A DNA stretch of 64,000 nucleotides from assembly GCF_005518135.1 (NCBI RefSeq), contig NZ_SULI01000014.1, forward strand, positions 21,187-85,186. Reading direction: 5' to 3'. Below the pieces are notes generated by a model. The model worked only from the letters and a program-made list of their open reading frames with translations, did not search any database and was not told the origin of the DNA. This document shows positions 1-8,907 of the stretch, piece after piece. Origin of the DNA: Shimia litoralis (GTDB taxonomy: Bacteria > Pseudomonadota > Alphaproteobacteria > Rhodobacterales > Rhodobacteraceae). Position numbers and translations under genes: made by a program. Within the stretch, counting starts at the first letter, position 1, and each line of letters starts with the position of its first letter.

Positions 1-347
1 GCGCTCAAGTCTTTACAATATATCCTCAAAAGATAATCCGCATCCCCTGTTAGAGTCCATGCACTGATGATTTCGGGGCGTGTCCCAACCAAGGTCACAA
101 AACCGCGCCCGTGTTCTGGGCCATGCACCCCAAGGGTGACCTGCACAAAGGCTTGGACGGTCAGGCCAATCTTGGTGGGATCAAGGCGTGCCGAATATCC
201 TTGGATCAAGCCTTCGGCCTCGAGCCGCTGGCGCCGACGCCCGGCTTGGCTGGGAGAAAGGTTGAGAACCTCGCCGAGCTCCTGCGCTGTCAGATGTGCA
301 TCTTTCTGAAGGGCTTCCAACAAGCGTGCATCAGTGTGATCAATCAT
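1..347 (-). CDS. Lrp/AsnC-family transcriptional regulator (partial)
   Basis: The frame opens at an ATG at 347 and stays open to the window edge, so the C-terminal end is missing. It begins MIDHTDARLLEALQKDAHLT, followed by an N-terminal winged helix (residues about 5-55, LSPSQAGRRRQRLEAEGLI as recognition helix) and then the start of the RAM/ligand-binding half (VQVTLG...GDADYLLRI). This is the Lrp/AsnC layout; such proteins are DNA-binding octamers or dimers that usually sense amino acids. The target is unknown. It is divergent from nothing visible: the next gene is also on the minus strand and ends about 260 bases away. Confidence 0.85.
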   Translation of the reverse strand, partial: MIDHTDARLLEALQKDAHLTAQELGEVLNLSPSQAGRRRQRLEAEGLIQGYSARLDPTKIGLTVQAFVQVTLGVHGPEHGRGFVTLVGTRPEIISAWTLTGDADYLLRIYCKDLS

Positions 348-607
348 GCGAAATTCCCGCAAAGAATGGTTCCATTTTGTCAATATTACGTGAAAAATGT
401 AACGATAGCACGAAGCTTTGTGCGGCTGTCGCCGGAAGTTGAGGTGAATTTTATTGTTAGCAAGAGATGTGCCGTTCGAATGTTCGAGCGACCCCACCGC
501 TCATGAGCGCAATCGATGATCTGATGTTTCCTTAATCGCCAGCAGGGCATGCGTGCCAGACGTGTGGCGCAACTTACGACCTATTCATGTGATGGCAGAA
601 GCAGGAA

Positions 608-2908
608 TTACCCTTTGGGCAACTTAAGAACAACGTTTCGACCAGATTTGACATAGCGCAGCTCGCTGTCAGAAATCGCAGCCACTTTGCCGCCGTCGAT
701 CCGATCCCCGACTTGGACCTTTTTATAGCGTCCATTTGACAGGCGGACCAAGGCACGGCGGCTCGAAGATGTGCCATAGACACCAATCAGGTTCACTTTG
801 TTCAAGTTGATGGCGTTTTGGATTGTCGCTTGGCGTGCGACCGACGCTGTACTCGGGATTTTGGGGGTGACTGTCGCTGCAACAGGCGTGGCCTTGACCG
901 GCTCTGCAGATTTTGACCGGGCGGCAATTTGCGCGATATTGGAAGGACGTAGGCGCGGTTTCACAGAGCTGTTGATCGCCAGAGCCGTTGGCGTGGTGTC
1001 TTTTTCTTCGGCATCTTTGGCCAGTGCCGGACGTGCTTTGGGGCGGATATTGCCAAGCTCGGCGATGGATCTGCCGCCATTTGTCGCCCGCTCGTTTGTT
1101 TCAACCAGCCCTGAGGGACGCAGTTGCGGGCGCAAGGTTGCGAGACGCGCGATTTGGTCGGTGGTCTGAGAAGACTGAACAGCAGTGGCTCTGTCAGGGA
1201 ATTTTGCTGGTAGCACACTAGGGCGCCCCAGATAGACCATGACACCATCCGGGTTAAGTGACCCAGACGCGGTCGCAACCACAAGACCGTTTTCATCCAG
1301 TTCAAAAGATGTGTCCGCCGACACCGGGTCCAGCTGTTTGAGCAGAGACGTATCCGTTTGCAGCGCTGGCATCGATGGCAAGGCCACAGCATCTTGGGCA
1401 ATCACCACGCGGTCGATGGACGTCATATAGAGATCATCAGTAGATCCCGCAGGGGGCGTTGCAGTCTGGACAGGGGCTTGCTCCCAGATGCCGGTCACAG
1501 CATAGCGGGCTTCGGCTTCTTTGGTGGTCGGGGCTGTCGGGTGGTTGATGTCCGTCAGGGCTTCAACTTCGGCGCTGTCCGTCAGCGACATGGGTTGCTC
1601 TGGCGGCAGAACGTTGGTTTCGACAGGTGCGGTTTCTTGTTCCAACTCGGCGATTTGCGGAATGTCTTCGGTGCCGAACAATCCGGCGATCCCGTCATCT
1701 GTGAACAAAGACGCCCACAGGGCAACCACCGCAAGAAAGGCCAGCAGGACCAGCATGAGGATCAGGCCTAGATGCCGTGGCTTGCCACCAATCTGAGGCG
1801 ACTCGCGATCGGCGAAAGCGGCAGCACCCTGGGCTTTCTTGGCGGCTTTAGAGGTTTTGTCGCGTTTGGGTTTCGCAGTCTGTGTGTGCGTTTGGGTACG
1901 TTTCTCGGCGATGGGTGCCGGTGCGTCTGGTACTGGTGCTGATCGCTGACTAGAAAAGCCCGCTTGATCTGCTTGCAGATCGTTTTGCGGTGCGGCGGCG
2001 ACATCGGGTTTTTCTTGCGGATCGGGCAAATCCGATTCGACTTTGGCGGCGGGCTTCAGATCGGCAAGGGCGGCTGTCGGGTCAAATCTGACGCGCTGTG
2101 CGCGCGTCGCGCTAGGATCATCGCGTGTGGCCCCCTGCAGTTCACCGGACGGTGTTGCTTCTGGGGCGCTTCGGTGGGCGCGGATACTGGAAAACGAAGC
2201 AGCAGGTTCAACAGGCGGTATCTCTGGCTCGGCGGCATGCTCTTGCGGGGCAGGATCTTGGGGCGCAGTTTCGCTTGGTGCGGGAGGCACGTCTTTTGAA
2301 GGCTCTTGCTCAGGTGTGTCAGCTGCCGCGAGAGGTGTCTCAATCTGCGCCTCTGACAAAGGCCCTCGGCTTACGATTTCGATGGGCAGCGCGTCAGCGG
2401 ACGATATGTCAATGTCGGTTTGTCCCGCGGCCAAAACCGTTGGACCAAAAAAGGGCTCGGTCGGAAATTCGGTTTCCGGCGGGATGGCCGCAAAGCTGAC
2501 GGGGGTGAACCCGTGTTCGACGGCAAAAGCTTCGGCTTCGGCCAAGGTATCGCGCGCGACGGCGGCGACATGCGTGATACGGCGCGCGGCAGAAATATCA
2601 AACGCAAGCTCGTCCAACGCATAGGGTGTGTTGTCGACAAGCGCTTGGCCAGCCAGCTTGAGACGTTCCTTGCGGCCGGTGCGTCCGGTATCAACCGCCA
2701 GATATTTGATCTGATCATTGGGCAGAATGATTTTACACGCAAAACCTTGTCCATCCATCGCGGAGGCTTGATCGCGCAAGGCAGACAGATCGCCTGCCAA
2801 ATCGTCGGCGTCCAGAGCGACCTCGCCAATCAGATGCCATCCCCCGACGACACGGCGCAATAGGCCGATACCTTCATAAGACAGGGACAATGCATAATTA
2901 GGTTTCAT
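608..2908 (-). CDS. Large single-pass membrane protein with PilP/GspC-like C-terminal domain
   Basis: A 766-residue protein in three parts. Residues 1-160 look like a globular cytoplasmic domain (KPNYALSLSYEGIGLLRRVV at the start, possibly a reduced GspL/PilM-like fold). Residues about 165-375 are low-complexity, rich in Pro, Ala and Glu. A single membrane segment lies at about 378-402 (LILMLVLLAFLAVVALWASL). The periplasmic part is a second disordered stretch ending in a compact domain at about 705-766 (LIGVYGTSSSRRALVRLSNG, then VGDRIDGGKVAAI), which has the form of the PilP/GspC homology region that recruits a secretin. No other type II secretion or pilus genes are nearby, so its machine is unknown. 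The PilP-like C-terminus is moderately sure; the function is not. Confidence 0.7.
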   Translation of the reverse strand: MKPNYALSLSYEGIGLLRRVVGGWHLIGEVALDADDLAGDLSALRDQASAMDGQGFACKIILPNDQIKYLAVDTGRTGRKERLKLAGQALVDNTPYALDELAFDISAARRITHVAAVARDTLAEAEAFAVEHGFTPVSFAAIPPETEFPTEPFFGPTVLAAGQTDIDISSADALPIEIVSRGPLSEAQIETPLAAADTPEQEPSKDVPPAPSETAPQDPAPQEHAAEPEIPPVEPAASFSSIRAHRSAPEATPSGELQGATRDDPSATRAQRVRFDPTAALADLKPAAKVESDLPDPQEKPDVAAAPQNDLQADQAGFSSQRSAPVPDAPAPIAEKRTQTHTQTAKPKRDKTSKAAKKAQGAAAFADRESPQIGGKPRHLGLILMLVLLAFLAVVALWASLFTDDGIAGLFGTEDIPQIAELEQETAPVETNVLPPEQPMSLTDSAEVEALTDINHPTAPTTKEAEARYAVTGIWEQAPVQTATPPAGSTDDLYMTSIDRVVIAQDAVALPSMPALQTDTSLLKQLDPVSADTSFELDENGLVVATASGSLNPDGVMVYLGRPSVLPAKFPDRATAVQSSQTTDQIARLATLRPQLRPSGLVETNERATNGGRSIAELGNIRPKARPALAKDAEEKDTTPTALAINSSVKPRLRPSNIAQIAARSKSAEPVKATPVAATVTPKIPSTASVARQATIQNAINLNKVNLIGVYGTSSSRRALVRLSNGRYKKVQVGDRIDGGKVAAISDSELRYVKSGRNVVLKLPKG

Positions 2909-3069
2909 ATTAACGCTCTATCACTCGGTAGTTTGTGAAAACACTGCTCTCATAATTTGGTAATTTTATAGCAGGTTATTGCCGAAAGGAAGGAAAACAC
3001 CGGACACAAGTCACATTCCCTGTTCGTGTTTGGTAGGTTTCCCCACGAGCAGGTGCATTAAGGAGTATA

Positions 3070-3756
3070 ATGATGCGTTTTTTGTTAGTGAGTTTGCTGG
3101 TTCTGGGACTAGGGACGCCTGTCTTGGCGAATCCTCAGGGTCTTCGGGTGAACGGGCAGGGCGTGGTCGAGAGCGCGCCAGATATGGCCGTGATCACGAT
3201 CGGGGCCAGCCATCAGGCAGGCACAGCGCGGGATGCGATGGCCCAAGTGTCCAAGGCGACGACCTCGATCCTAAAGCAACTTGAAAAACTGGGTGTGGCG
3301 CCAGCGGACATGCAGACCAGCGACCTGTCGTTGTCACCTGTGTGGGATCGCAACAACAACGGCGGGTCTTCCCAGCGTGTTGTTGGCTATGTCGCCTCAA
3401 ATCAGCTTCGGGTACAGGTCAAAGATTTACAGGGCTTAGGAGAGATTTTGGATGCGGTGGTGCAAGGTGGCTCCAACCGGATGGGGGGCTTGCAATTTGC
3501 TTTGATTGACCCGCGCCCCGCCAAAGACGAAGCACGCCGCCTTGCGGTGGCCGATGCGCGCGCCAAGGCTGAGTTATATGCGCAGGCCGCCGGCGTGAAA
3601 CTGGGCGCAATGCTTAGTTTGACAGAACAGGGGCCTGTGTCTGCCCGTCCAGAAATGATGCGTGCGATGGCGGATGCCGGGTCGTCTGTGCCCATCGCCG
3701 AAGGCGAATTGGCCACCACGGCAATGGTCGAAATCGTGTTTGAAATCATCAACTAA
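3070..3756 (+). CDS. SIMPL (DUF541) domain periplasmic protein
   Basis: A protein of about 228 residues with a Sec signal peptide (MRFLLVSLLVLGLGTPVLA) and a SIMPL/DUF541 body: VNGQGVVESAPDMAVITIGA at the N-terminus, a conserved middle (LSPVWDRNNN, VGYVASNQLRVQV) and ARAKAELYAQAAGVKLG toward the end. Members of this family are exported proteins of poorly known role, some linked to outer-membrane or oxidative stress. Two adjacent ATG codons (3070 and 3073) follow AGGAG at 3061; the second has the better spacing. It appears to be a single-gene unit, closed by a strong hairpin terminator at 3785. Confidence 0.88.
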   Translation: MMRFLLVSLLVLGLGTPVLANPQGLRVNGQGVVESAPDMAVITIGASHQAGTARDAMAQVSKATTSILKQLEKLGVAPADMQTSDLSLSPVWDRNNNGGSSQRVVGYVASNQLRVQVKDLQGLGEILDAVVQGGSNRMGGLQFALIDPRPAKDEARRLAVADARAKAELYAQAAGVKLGAMLSLTEQGPVSARPEMMRAMADAGSSVPIAEGELATTAMVEIVFEIIN

Positions 3757-3784
3757 GCCAACGTGTAAGTCCGTATGGCAAGGA

Positions 3785-3826
3785 CAAAAAACGGGCCGCG
3801 TCGGCATCGACGCGGCCCGTTTTTTG
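3785..3826. terminator. Bidirectional hairpin terminator
   Basis: ACGGGCCGCGTC and GACGCGGCCCGT are perfect arms around a short loop, flanked by A-run and T-run, between the convergent SIMPL gene and metY. It can serve both strands. Confidence 0.92.
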
Positions 3827-3842
3827 TGACGATATTAGGAGA

Positions 3843-5135
3843 TTAGGCGCTGGCTTTGGCCAAGGCCTGATCCAGATCCGCAATCAAGTCTTCGGCGTTT
3901 TCAATGCCAATTGAAATCCGTACCACATTTGGTCCGGCACCAGCGGCTTCCTGCTGGGCTTCGTCCAGCTGGCGGTGGGTGGTAGACGCCGAGTGAATGA
4001 CCAATGACCGCGTGTCGCCCAAGTTGGCGACGTGGCTAAAGATATCCAGCGAGTCCACAAACTTCACGCAGGCATCATAGCCGCCCTTGAGCGCGACGGT
4101 GAACAATCCACCTGCGCCTTTGGGGCAAATTTTTGCAACGCGGTTGTTGTATGGCGATGAGGCCAAGCCCGCATAGGTCACATGGTCGACGCGATCGTCA
4201 TTTTCGAGCCATGTGGCAACGGTCATGGCGTTTTGAACGTGACGCTCCATGCGCAGCGAAAGGGTTTCGGTGCCCATCAACGTGTAGTGCGCGGCTTGCG
4301 GGTTCATGGTCATGCCCAGATCACGCAGTCCAATGGCGATGCCGTGGAAGGTGAACGCTAGCGGTCCAAAGGTTTCGTGGAATTTCAGCCCGTGATATGC
4401 AGGCTCTGGCGCGCTGAGTGAGGGGAACTTGTCGCTTGCTGACCAATCAAATGTGCCCGAATCCACAACGCAGCCACCTGTTACAGTGCCGTTGCCCGTC
4501 AGGTATTTCGTGGTCGAGTGCACAACCAGTGTGGCGCCGTGCTTGATCGGGTTGCAAAGGTATGGTGTGGCCGAAGTGTTGTCGACAATCAGGGGCACTC
4601 CGGCGTTGTTGCTGATCGCGCTGATGGCGTCCAGATCGGTGATATAGCCACCGGGGTTGGCGATGGATTCGCAAAATACCGCACGGGTGTTGTCGTCGAT
4701 TGCGGCAGCCAGCGCGTCTTCGTCATCAAAATCAACAAACTTGGCTTCCCAGCCAAAGCGCTTGATGGTCTGGCTGAACTGGGTGATCGTGCCGCCGTAC
4801 AGGCGGGTCGAGGCCACGACGTTCATGCCTGGTTGCATCAGTGGGAACAGCGCCATGATTTGTGCCGCGTGACCGGACGAACAGCATACAGCGCCCGCAC
4901 CACCTTCGAGGGTCGCAATGCGTTCTTGCAGAACCGCGACAGTCGGGTTGGTCAGGCGCGAATAAATATATCCAACTTCTTGCAAGTTAAACAGTGCTGC
5001 GGCGTGCTCGGCATCGCGAAACACATAAGCTGTGGTTTGGTAAATCGGTGTCTGGCGAGCACCTGTCGCCGGATCAGGCCGAGCGCCAGCGTGAATTTGC
5101 AAAGTATCAAAGCCATAGTTGGGGGCGTCTGACAT
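3843..5135 (-). CDS. metY: O-acetylhomoserine aminocarboxypropyltransferase (sulfhydrylase)
   Basis: A PLP enzyme of the Cys/Met metabolism family, 430 residues. MetY condenses O-acetylhomoserine with sulfide (or methanethiol) to homocysteine or methionine in the cytoplasm. Visible features are the N-terminal FDTLQIHAGARPDPATGARQ, the substrate/PLP loop YIYSRLTNPTVAVLQERIA, SSGHAAQ, and the PLP lysine in HSTTKYLTGNG. The C-terminal IGIENAEDLIADLDQAL is typical. I start it at ATG 5135 because AGGGAG lies just upstream; a longer in-frame start at 5162 lacks a ribosome site. Members of this family can also act on O-succinylhomoserine or as gamma-lyases, but length and motifs favour MetY. Confidence 0.92.
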   Translation of the reverse strand: MSDAPNYGFDTLQIHAGARPDPATGARQTPIYQTTAYVFRDAEHAAALFNLQEVGYIYSRLTNPTVAVLQERIATLEGGAGAVCCSSGHAAQIMALFPLMQPGMNVVASTRLYGGTITQFSQTIKRFGWEAKFVDFDDEDALAAAIDDNTRAVFCESIANPGGYITDLDAISAISNNAGVPLIVDNTSATPYLCNPIKHGATLVVHSTTKYLTGNGTVTGGCVVDSGTFDWSASDKFPSLSAPEPAYHGLKFHETFGPLAFTFHGIAIGLRDLGMTMNPQAAHYTLMGTETLSLRMERHVQNAMTVATWLENDDRVDHVTYAGLASSPYNNRVAKICPKGAGGLFTVALKGGYDACVKFVDSLDIFSHVANLGDTRSLVIHSASTTHRQLDEAQQEAAGAGPNVVRISIGIENAEDLIADLDQALAKASA

Positions 5136-5237
5136 GTGTGTTCTCCCTAAAATGCGTTGCACAAATGTTTAGGGAGAAGCGGGCACAGGTGCAACTGTCT
5201 CAGGCTATTAAGGAGTTTGCACAGGCCGATTGGGTGC

Positions 5238-5258
5238 GACAGGGAAATTTTCCCTGTC
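5238..5258. promoter_or_regulatory. Perfect inverted repeat upstream of metY
   Basis: GACAGGGAA and TTCCCTGTC with a 3-base spacer lie about 100 bases upstream of the metY start and 27 bases beyond the end of the preceding gene on the same strand. No T-run follows on either strand, so an operator is more likely than a terminator. The cognate regulator is unknown. Confidence 0.45.
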
Positions 5259-5284
5259 TTTGGGGTAAAAGTGGAATATTCCGC

Positions 5285-6298
5285 CTAGCGCATCCAGAAG
5301 CCGTTTCGCTTAATCTTGTTGCGAATGACTTGTTCCTTGCGGGGCAGGTGGTCTTGGTCGAACAAGTCCCGCACCTTTTGGCCTCGGCCTTGGAAAATCA
5401 TCCGTTTCATTGGATCATACTGTTTCAGGACCTTCTTGATCTTGTTGGGTGCACTGACGTCTTCCATGACCTGAATGGCATGATCGCTTTCGCGGGCGTA
5501 AAACAGCGGCAACAACCTGTAATGACAGGTCACATCGCCATCCAGATATCCAGCGGGCAAAGCATCACGGCCGCCGCCGAAAGAGTGAATGACCAAGGGC
5601 AAGGCGACCTGATCAAGCCAAGGGTCAAGGGTTTGGCAAACCAATTCAGGCGGGGCGTCATCGCGGATGGCGAGGGCATATTCCAGAAAGCGGGTGCCAA
5701 ATTCATGCGGGCACCGGAAATAAAAGAAACCAGCGTTGAAATACAAATACCGCTTCCAGTACTCATCCGGTTGGCTGAGATCTAGCGAGCTTTCATAATC
5801 CAGTCCGAATTTGTCATACAAAGATTTCCACGTCTCACCATACCCCGGACCATAAAGTTCAAGGGTGGGCCAAGTGCCTTCTACCTTTAGCGAGGCGCTG
5901 GGTCGGTCAAAATCAAACGGCACCGATTGAAGTTCACCCGTCACCAATGTGTCGGTGTCAAAAAAGACGAAAGGTTCGCCCTTTGGCAGGGCTGTCAGGG
6001 CTTCGATTTTATTCCCATACGGATAATCCTGCCCAAAATGCGTACTTTGGAACGGGATAATTTCCGCATCCAGCGTCTTGAGCAAATCCAACACGTCTTG
6101 GTGGACAATGCGTGGGTCATCGTCCCAGTTCGGGCCGGGTTGGGGTTCCAGAACAAACAAGCGGCCTTGGAAATCTGGCGAACTTGCGCGCAAAGAGGCT
6201 GCGAAAAGTGCTGCTTCGTATTGAAGGCGCCCTGATTGTCCGACGATTGCGATATTGAATTTTGGGGTCTGCGACCCTTTTCTTGCCATTTTACCCAT
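5285..6298 (-). CDS. Putative GT-A type glycosyltransferase-like protein
   Basis: A protein of about 335 residues with no signal peptide. The N-terminus (FNIAIVGQSGRLQYEAALFAAS) starts a Rossmann-like fold, and at about residue 115 there is VFFDTDTLVTGEL, a DxD-type motif expected for a nucleotide-sugar/metal site of GT-A glycosyltransferases. Further on, YLYFNAGFFYFRCP and DQVALPLVIHSFGG also fit such folds (Asn-Ala-Gly acceptor loop). The C-terminus is basic (KIKKVLKQYDPMKRM). No glycan genes surround it, so donor and acceptor are unknown. Start: two ATGs (6298 and 6289) are possible. Confidence 0.6.
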   Translation of the reverse strand: MGKMARKGSQTPKFNIAIVGQSGRLQYEAALFAASLRASSPDFQGRLFVLEPQPGPNWDDDPRIVHQDVLDLLKTLDAEIIPFQSTHFGQDYPYGNKIEALTALPKGEPFVFFDTDTLVTGELQSVPFDFDRPSASLKVEGTWPTLELYGPGYGETWKSLYDKFGLDYESSLDLSQPDEYWKRYLYFNAGFFYFRCPHEFGTRFLEYALAIRDDAPPELVCQTLDPWLDQVALPLVIHSFGGGRDALPAGYLDGDVTCHYRLLPLFYARESDHAIQVMEDVSAPNKIKKVLKQYDPMKRMIFQGRGQKVRDLFDQDHLPRKEQVIRNKIKRNGFWMR

Positions 6299-6416
6299 TG
6301 CCCTGCACCATACTCTTGTCAGCGACTATAGGCGGCTTGGGGCGTGTGCAAAAGTCTGGATTTTGGAGTTTTGCCGTCAAAGCTGGTTTTCAGACACGAG
6401 AGCAAGGAGAAGACAC

Positions 6417-6866
6417 ATGGCGCGTAGGTTTTTTGGGTTTATCTGTACCGCGATTATGACGGCATCTATGGGGTGGGCCACCAGTCCGCAAAAAGCCGAG
6501 GATCAGACCGCAACGGGCAAGTTTTTGACCGCGACCGAGGTCAAGCCGATCTTGGCCGCGACGCAAGGCAATTGGGTCGCCGTGCGCGAATACAACGGGC
6601 AGGATTTGGTGTATTTCACGCATCTATTGGCCTGGAGATGTGGCCTGTATGAGATCAGTTTTTCGATCAATGGCCAACAGCAGCAGAATTTTGAGGTCCC
6701 TGCGTGTGATCCGGATGCCGCCGCTCCGGGCGCGATCCCGGACACAGCCACGATCTACTTGGAGTATCCGCTGAACTCGGTCCAAACCATCAGCGTCTCA
6801 TTGTTATATGACGACCTCTCCACGCAGACTGTAACCTTTGAGCGTGCGAATATCATGACGCCCTAG
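6417..6866 (+). CDS. Small exported protein of unknown function
   Basis: A 149-residue protein starting at ATG 6417 with AAGGAG 8 bases upstream and an N-terminal export signal (MARRFFGFICTAIMTASMGWA). The mature part contains WVAVREYNGQDLVYFTHLLA, then AWRCGLYEISFSING with two cysteines that could pair (CGLYE and PACDPD). It ends in a beta-rich segment (TIYLEYPLNSVQTISVSLLY). I do not recognise the family; related proteins seem common in roseobacters. Its 3' end overlaps that of the convergent tetR gene by 14 bases. Confidence 0.7.
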   Translation: MARRFFGFICTAIMTASMGWATSPQKAEDQTATGKFLTATEVKPILAATQGNWVAVREYNGQDLVYFTHLLAWRCGLYEISFSINGQQQQNFEVPACDPDAAAPGAIPDTATIYLEYPLNSVQTISVSLLYDDLSTQTVTFERANIMTP

Positions 6867-7524
6867 TGGTGTTGGCGGCCTCAATTCCTGCGGCACAAAA
6901 GGTAATCAATTCATCCAGATGGCTGGCGGCATCAGGGCGTGGGTCGCCTAAGGCTGCGACACGCCAACGTGACGTGACCAAGGCCAGCATGGCCGAGACC
7001 GAATATACCAACCCTGCGGCGATGGTTTGTCGCGCAGCCTGAGGATACAGCGCCGCAATTTCATCAATAAATATCTTTGCGGTCGGATCAAAACAGATTG
7101 CCGCAAGATCGCGCCAGCGCGGATCAGCCGACACATGTGCCACCAGACGCGCATATGACAGCCATTGCGGCCCACCTGTTTCCGCCTTTTCAAGGTAGGG
7201 CGCGAAAAAGCAATCAAGAATGGCATGCAAGGTCAACGGACCCAATTCTTTGCGTGCATTCAGTGCATTGATACGCGCTGCGGCCAGTTCCTCGGCGCGG
7301 CGGCTTACCACGTAACAAAATAACGCTTCTTTGGGGCCTCCGTGGTGGGTCACCAAACCTGCGGGCACATTGGCCTCTTTGGCAATGTCGCGCACGGATG
7401 CCCCCTCAAAGCCGCGCTCTGCAAACAGACGTTCCGCCGAATCAAAAATGCGCCCACGTGTTTCAAGAGATCGCTTGGAAGGCGCCCTTTGCCGTTGTTT
7501 TTCTTTCGGAATTTCGATGCTCAT
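6853..7524 (-). CDS. TetR/AcrR-family transcriptional regulator
   Basis: 223 residues. The N-terminal TetR DNA-binding domain spans about 18-65 (TRGRIFDSAERLFAERGFEG, then VRDIAKEANVPAGLVTHHG), with a helical ligand-binding half after it that contains FDPTAKIFIDEIAALYP. It is divergent from the monooxygenase operon starting at 7591, with only 66 bases between the starts, so it most likely controls that operon and itself. The direct repeat TTGTACG (around 7543 and 7585) in the gap could be part of an operator. The effector is unknown, perhaps the substrate of the adjacent operon. Confidence 0.9.
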   Translation of the reverse strand: MSIEIPKEKQRQRAPSKRSLETRGRIFDSAERLFAERGFEGASVRDIAKEANVPAGLVTHHGGPKEALFCYVVSRRAEELAAARINALNARKELGPLTLHAILDCFFAPYLEKAETGGPQWLSYARLVAHVSADPRWRDLAAICFDPTAKIFIDEIAALYPQAARQTIAAGLVYSVSAMLALVTSRWRVAALGDPRPDAASHLDELITFCAAGIEAANTTRAS

Positions 7525-7590
7525 AAAAACACCTTGCCTTATTTTGTACGACTGTTCAATCTAATATCAGTACACAGGGGAGGGTTGTAC

Positions 7591-8907
7591 GTGGCAACAC
7601 ACGAGAAATTCGCACTGATTGGTGCGGGGCCAATGGGGCTTGCGACAGCTAAGGTTCTTAAGGAGCAGGGGATTCCGTTTCAGGGTTTCGAGATGCACTC
7701 AGATGTCGGGGGGCTGTGGGATATCGATGCACCGCTGTCGACGATGTACGAGAGCGCGCATTTGATCTCGTCCAAGCGGATGACCGAATTTGCCGACTTC
7801 CCGATGGACGACGATGTGGCTGAATACCCTTCGCATCGCGAGCTGACCGGATACTTTCGTAAATTCGCCGATCATTTTGGGTTGCGGGAACGTTACAAGT
7901 TCAACGCCAAAATCACCAAACTGACGCCCGTGGGGGCAAGCGGCGAGGGCTGGCAGGTTGCATGGCAAGACGAGCAAGGCGAACACTCGGAGACCTACGC
8001 CGGTGTTCTGATCGCCAACGGGACGTTGTCAGAGCCAAATATGCCAACCTTCAAAGGCACATTCGATGGCGAATTGATCCACGCGAGCCAGTATCGTCAC
8101 GCCGCGCAGTTTGACGGCAAACGTGTGCTTGTGGTGGGGGCTGGCAACTCTGGGTGCGATATTGCGGTGGATGCCATTCACCATGCACAGAAAACTGATC
8201 TGTCCATGCGACGCGGTTATTATTTTGTACCCAAATATGTGTTTGGCAAACCTGCGGACACCATGGGGGGCGCGATCAAGCTTCCGATGTGGCTTAAGCG
8301 CAGTGTCGATAGTGTGATCCTGAAATGGTTCGTAGGCGATCCGCAAAAATACGGTTTCCCCAAGCCGGATTATAAACTGTATGAAAGCCACCCCGTGGTG
8401 AATTCACTGGTGCTGTATCATGCTGGTCATGGTGATTTGACGATCCAGCCGGATATTGACCACTTTGATGGCAAGACAGTCCACTTTGTCGATGGCACGC
8501 AGGCTGATTATGACATGGTGCTGGCGGCCACCGGATATCGGCTGCATTATCCATTCATCGAAAAGTCGGACCTGAATTGGCAAGGCGATGCGCCACACTT
8601 ATATTTGAATGCAATGCATCCGACGCGCGATGATCTGTTTGTGTTGGGCATGATCGAAGCCACGGGTCTGGGCTGGCAAGGGCGCCACGAACAGGCCGAA
8701 ATGGTCGCGCGCTATATTTCAGGTATCCAAGCAGGGACGGCGGCAGCCAAAGACCTTCAGGCTGAAAAATCCGCAGATTTCACACGTGCAACGGGCGGGA
8801 TGAAGTATCTCAAGTTGGCGCGCATGGCCTATTATGTCGACAAGGCCACCTATCGCGGTGCTGTCACGAAATGGATTGACCGACTGACCAAAGGGGGCGG
8901 ATCATGA
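7591..8907 (+). CDS. Flavin-containing monooxygenase (FMO/Baeyer-Villiger type)
   Basis: 438 residues from GTG 7591, which follows GGGGAGGG; ATG starts further upstream would run through the promoter and tetR. Two dinucleotide sites are visible: FAD-binding GAGPMGLATAKVL at about residue 9 and NADPH-binding VVGAGNSGCDIAVD at about 180. FEMHSDVGGLWD after the first and the late ATGYRLHYPF are typical of FMO and related monooxygenases, which insert one O2 atom into N, S or carbonyl substrates. It is the first gene of a four-gene operon (ATGA junction with the transporter). It is not obviously a trimethylamine monooxygenase; the substrate is unknown. Confidence 0.88.
   Translation: MATHEKFALIGAGPMGLATAKVLKEQGIPFQGFEMHSDVGGLWDIDAPLSTMYESAHLISSKRMTEFADFPMDDDVAEYPSHRELTGYFRKFADHFGLRERYKFNAKITKLTPVGASGEGWQVAWQDEQGEHSETYAGVLIANGTLSEPNMPTFKGTFDGELIHASQYRHAAQFDGKRVLVVGAGNSGCDIAVDAIHHAQKTDLSMRRGYYFVPKYVFGKPADTMGGAIKLPMWLKRSVDSVILKWFVGDPQKYGFPKPDYKLYESHPVVNSLVLYHAGHGDLTIQPDIDHFDGKTVHFVDGTQADYDMVLAATGYRLHYPFIEKSDLNWQGDAPHLYLNAMHPTRDDLFVLGMIEATGLGWQGRHEQAEMVARYISGIQAGTAAAKDLQAEKSADFTRATGGMKYLKLARMAYYVDKATYRGAVTKWIDRLTKGGGS

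Noticed and set aside
5136..5284. SAM-II riboswitch upstream of metY
   Set aside because: The conserved SAM-II core bases are not present in the leader as far as I can read.
7591..8907. Trimethylamine monooxygenase (Tmm)
   Set aside because: Common in roseobacters, but the N-terminal sequence (EMHSDVGGLWD) and the operon partners do not match Tmm loci, which go with TMAO genes.
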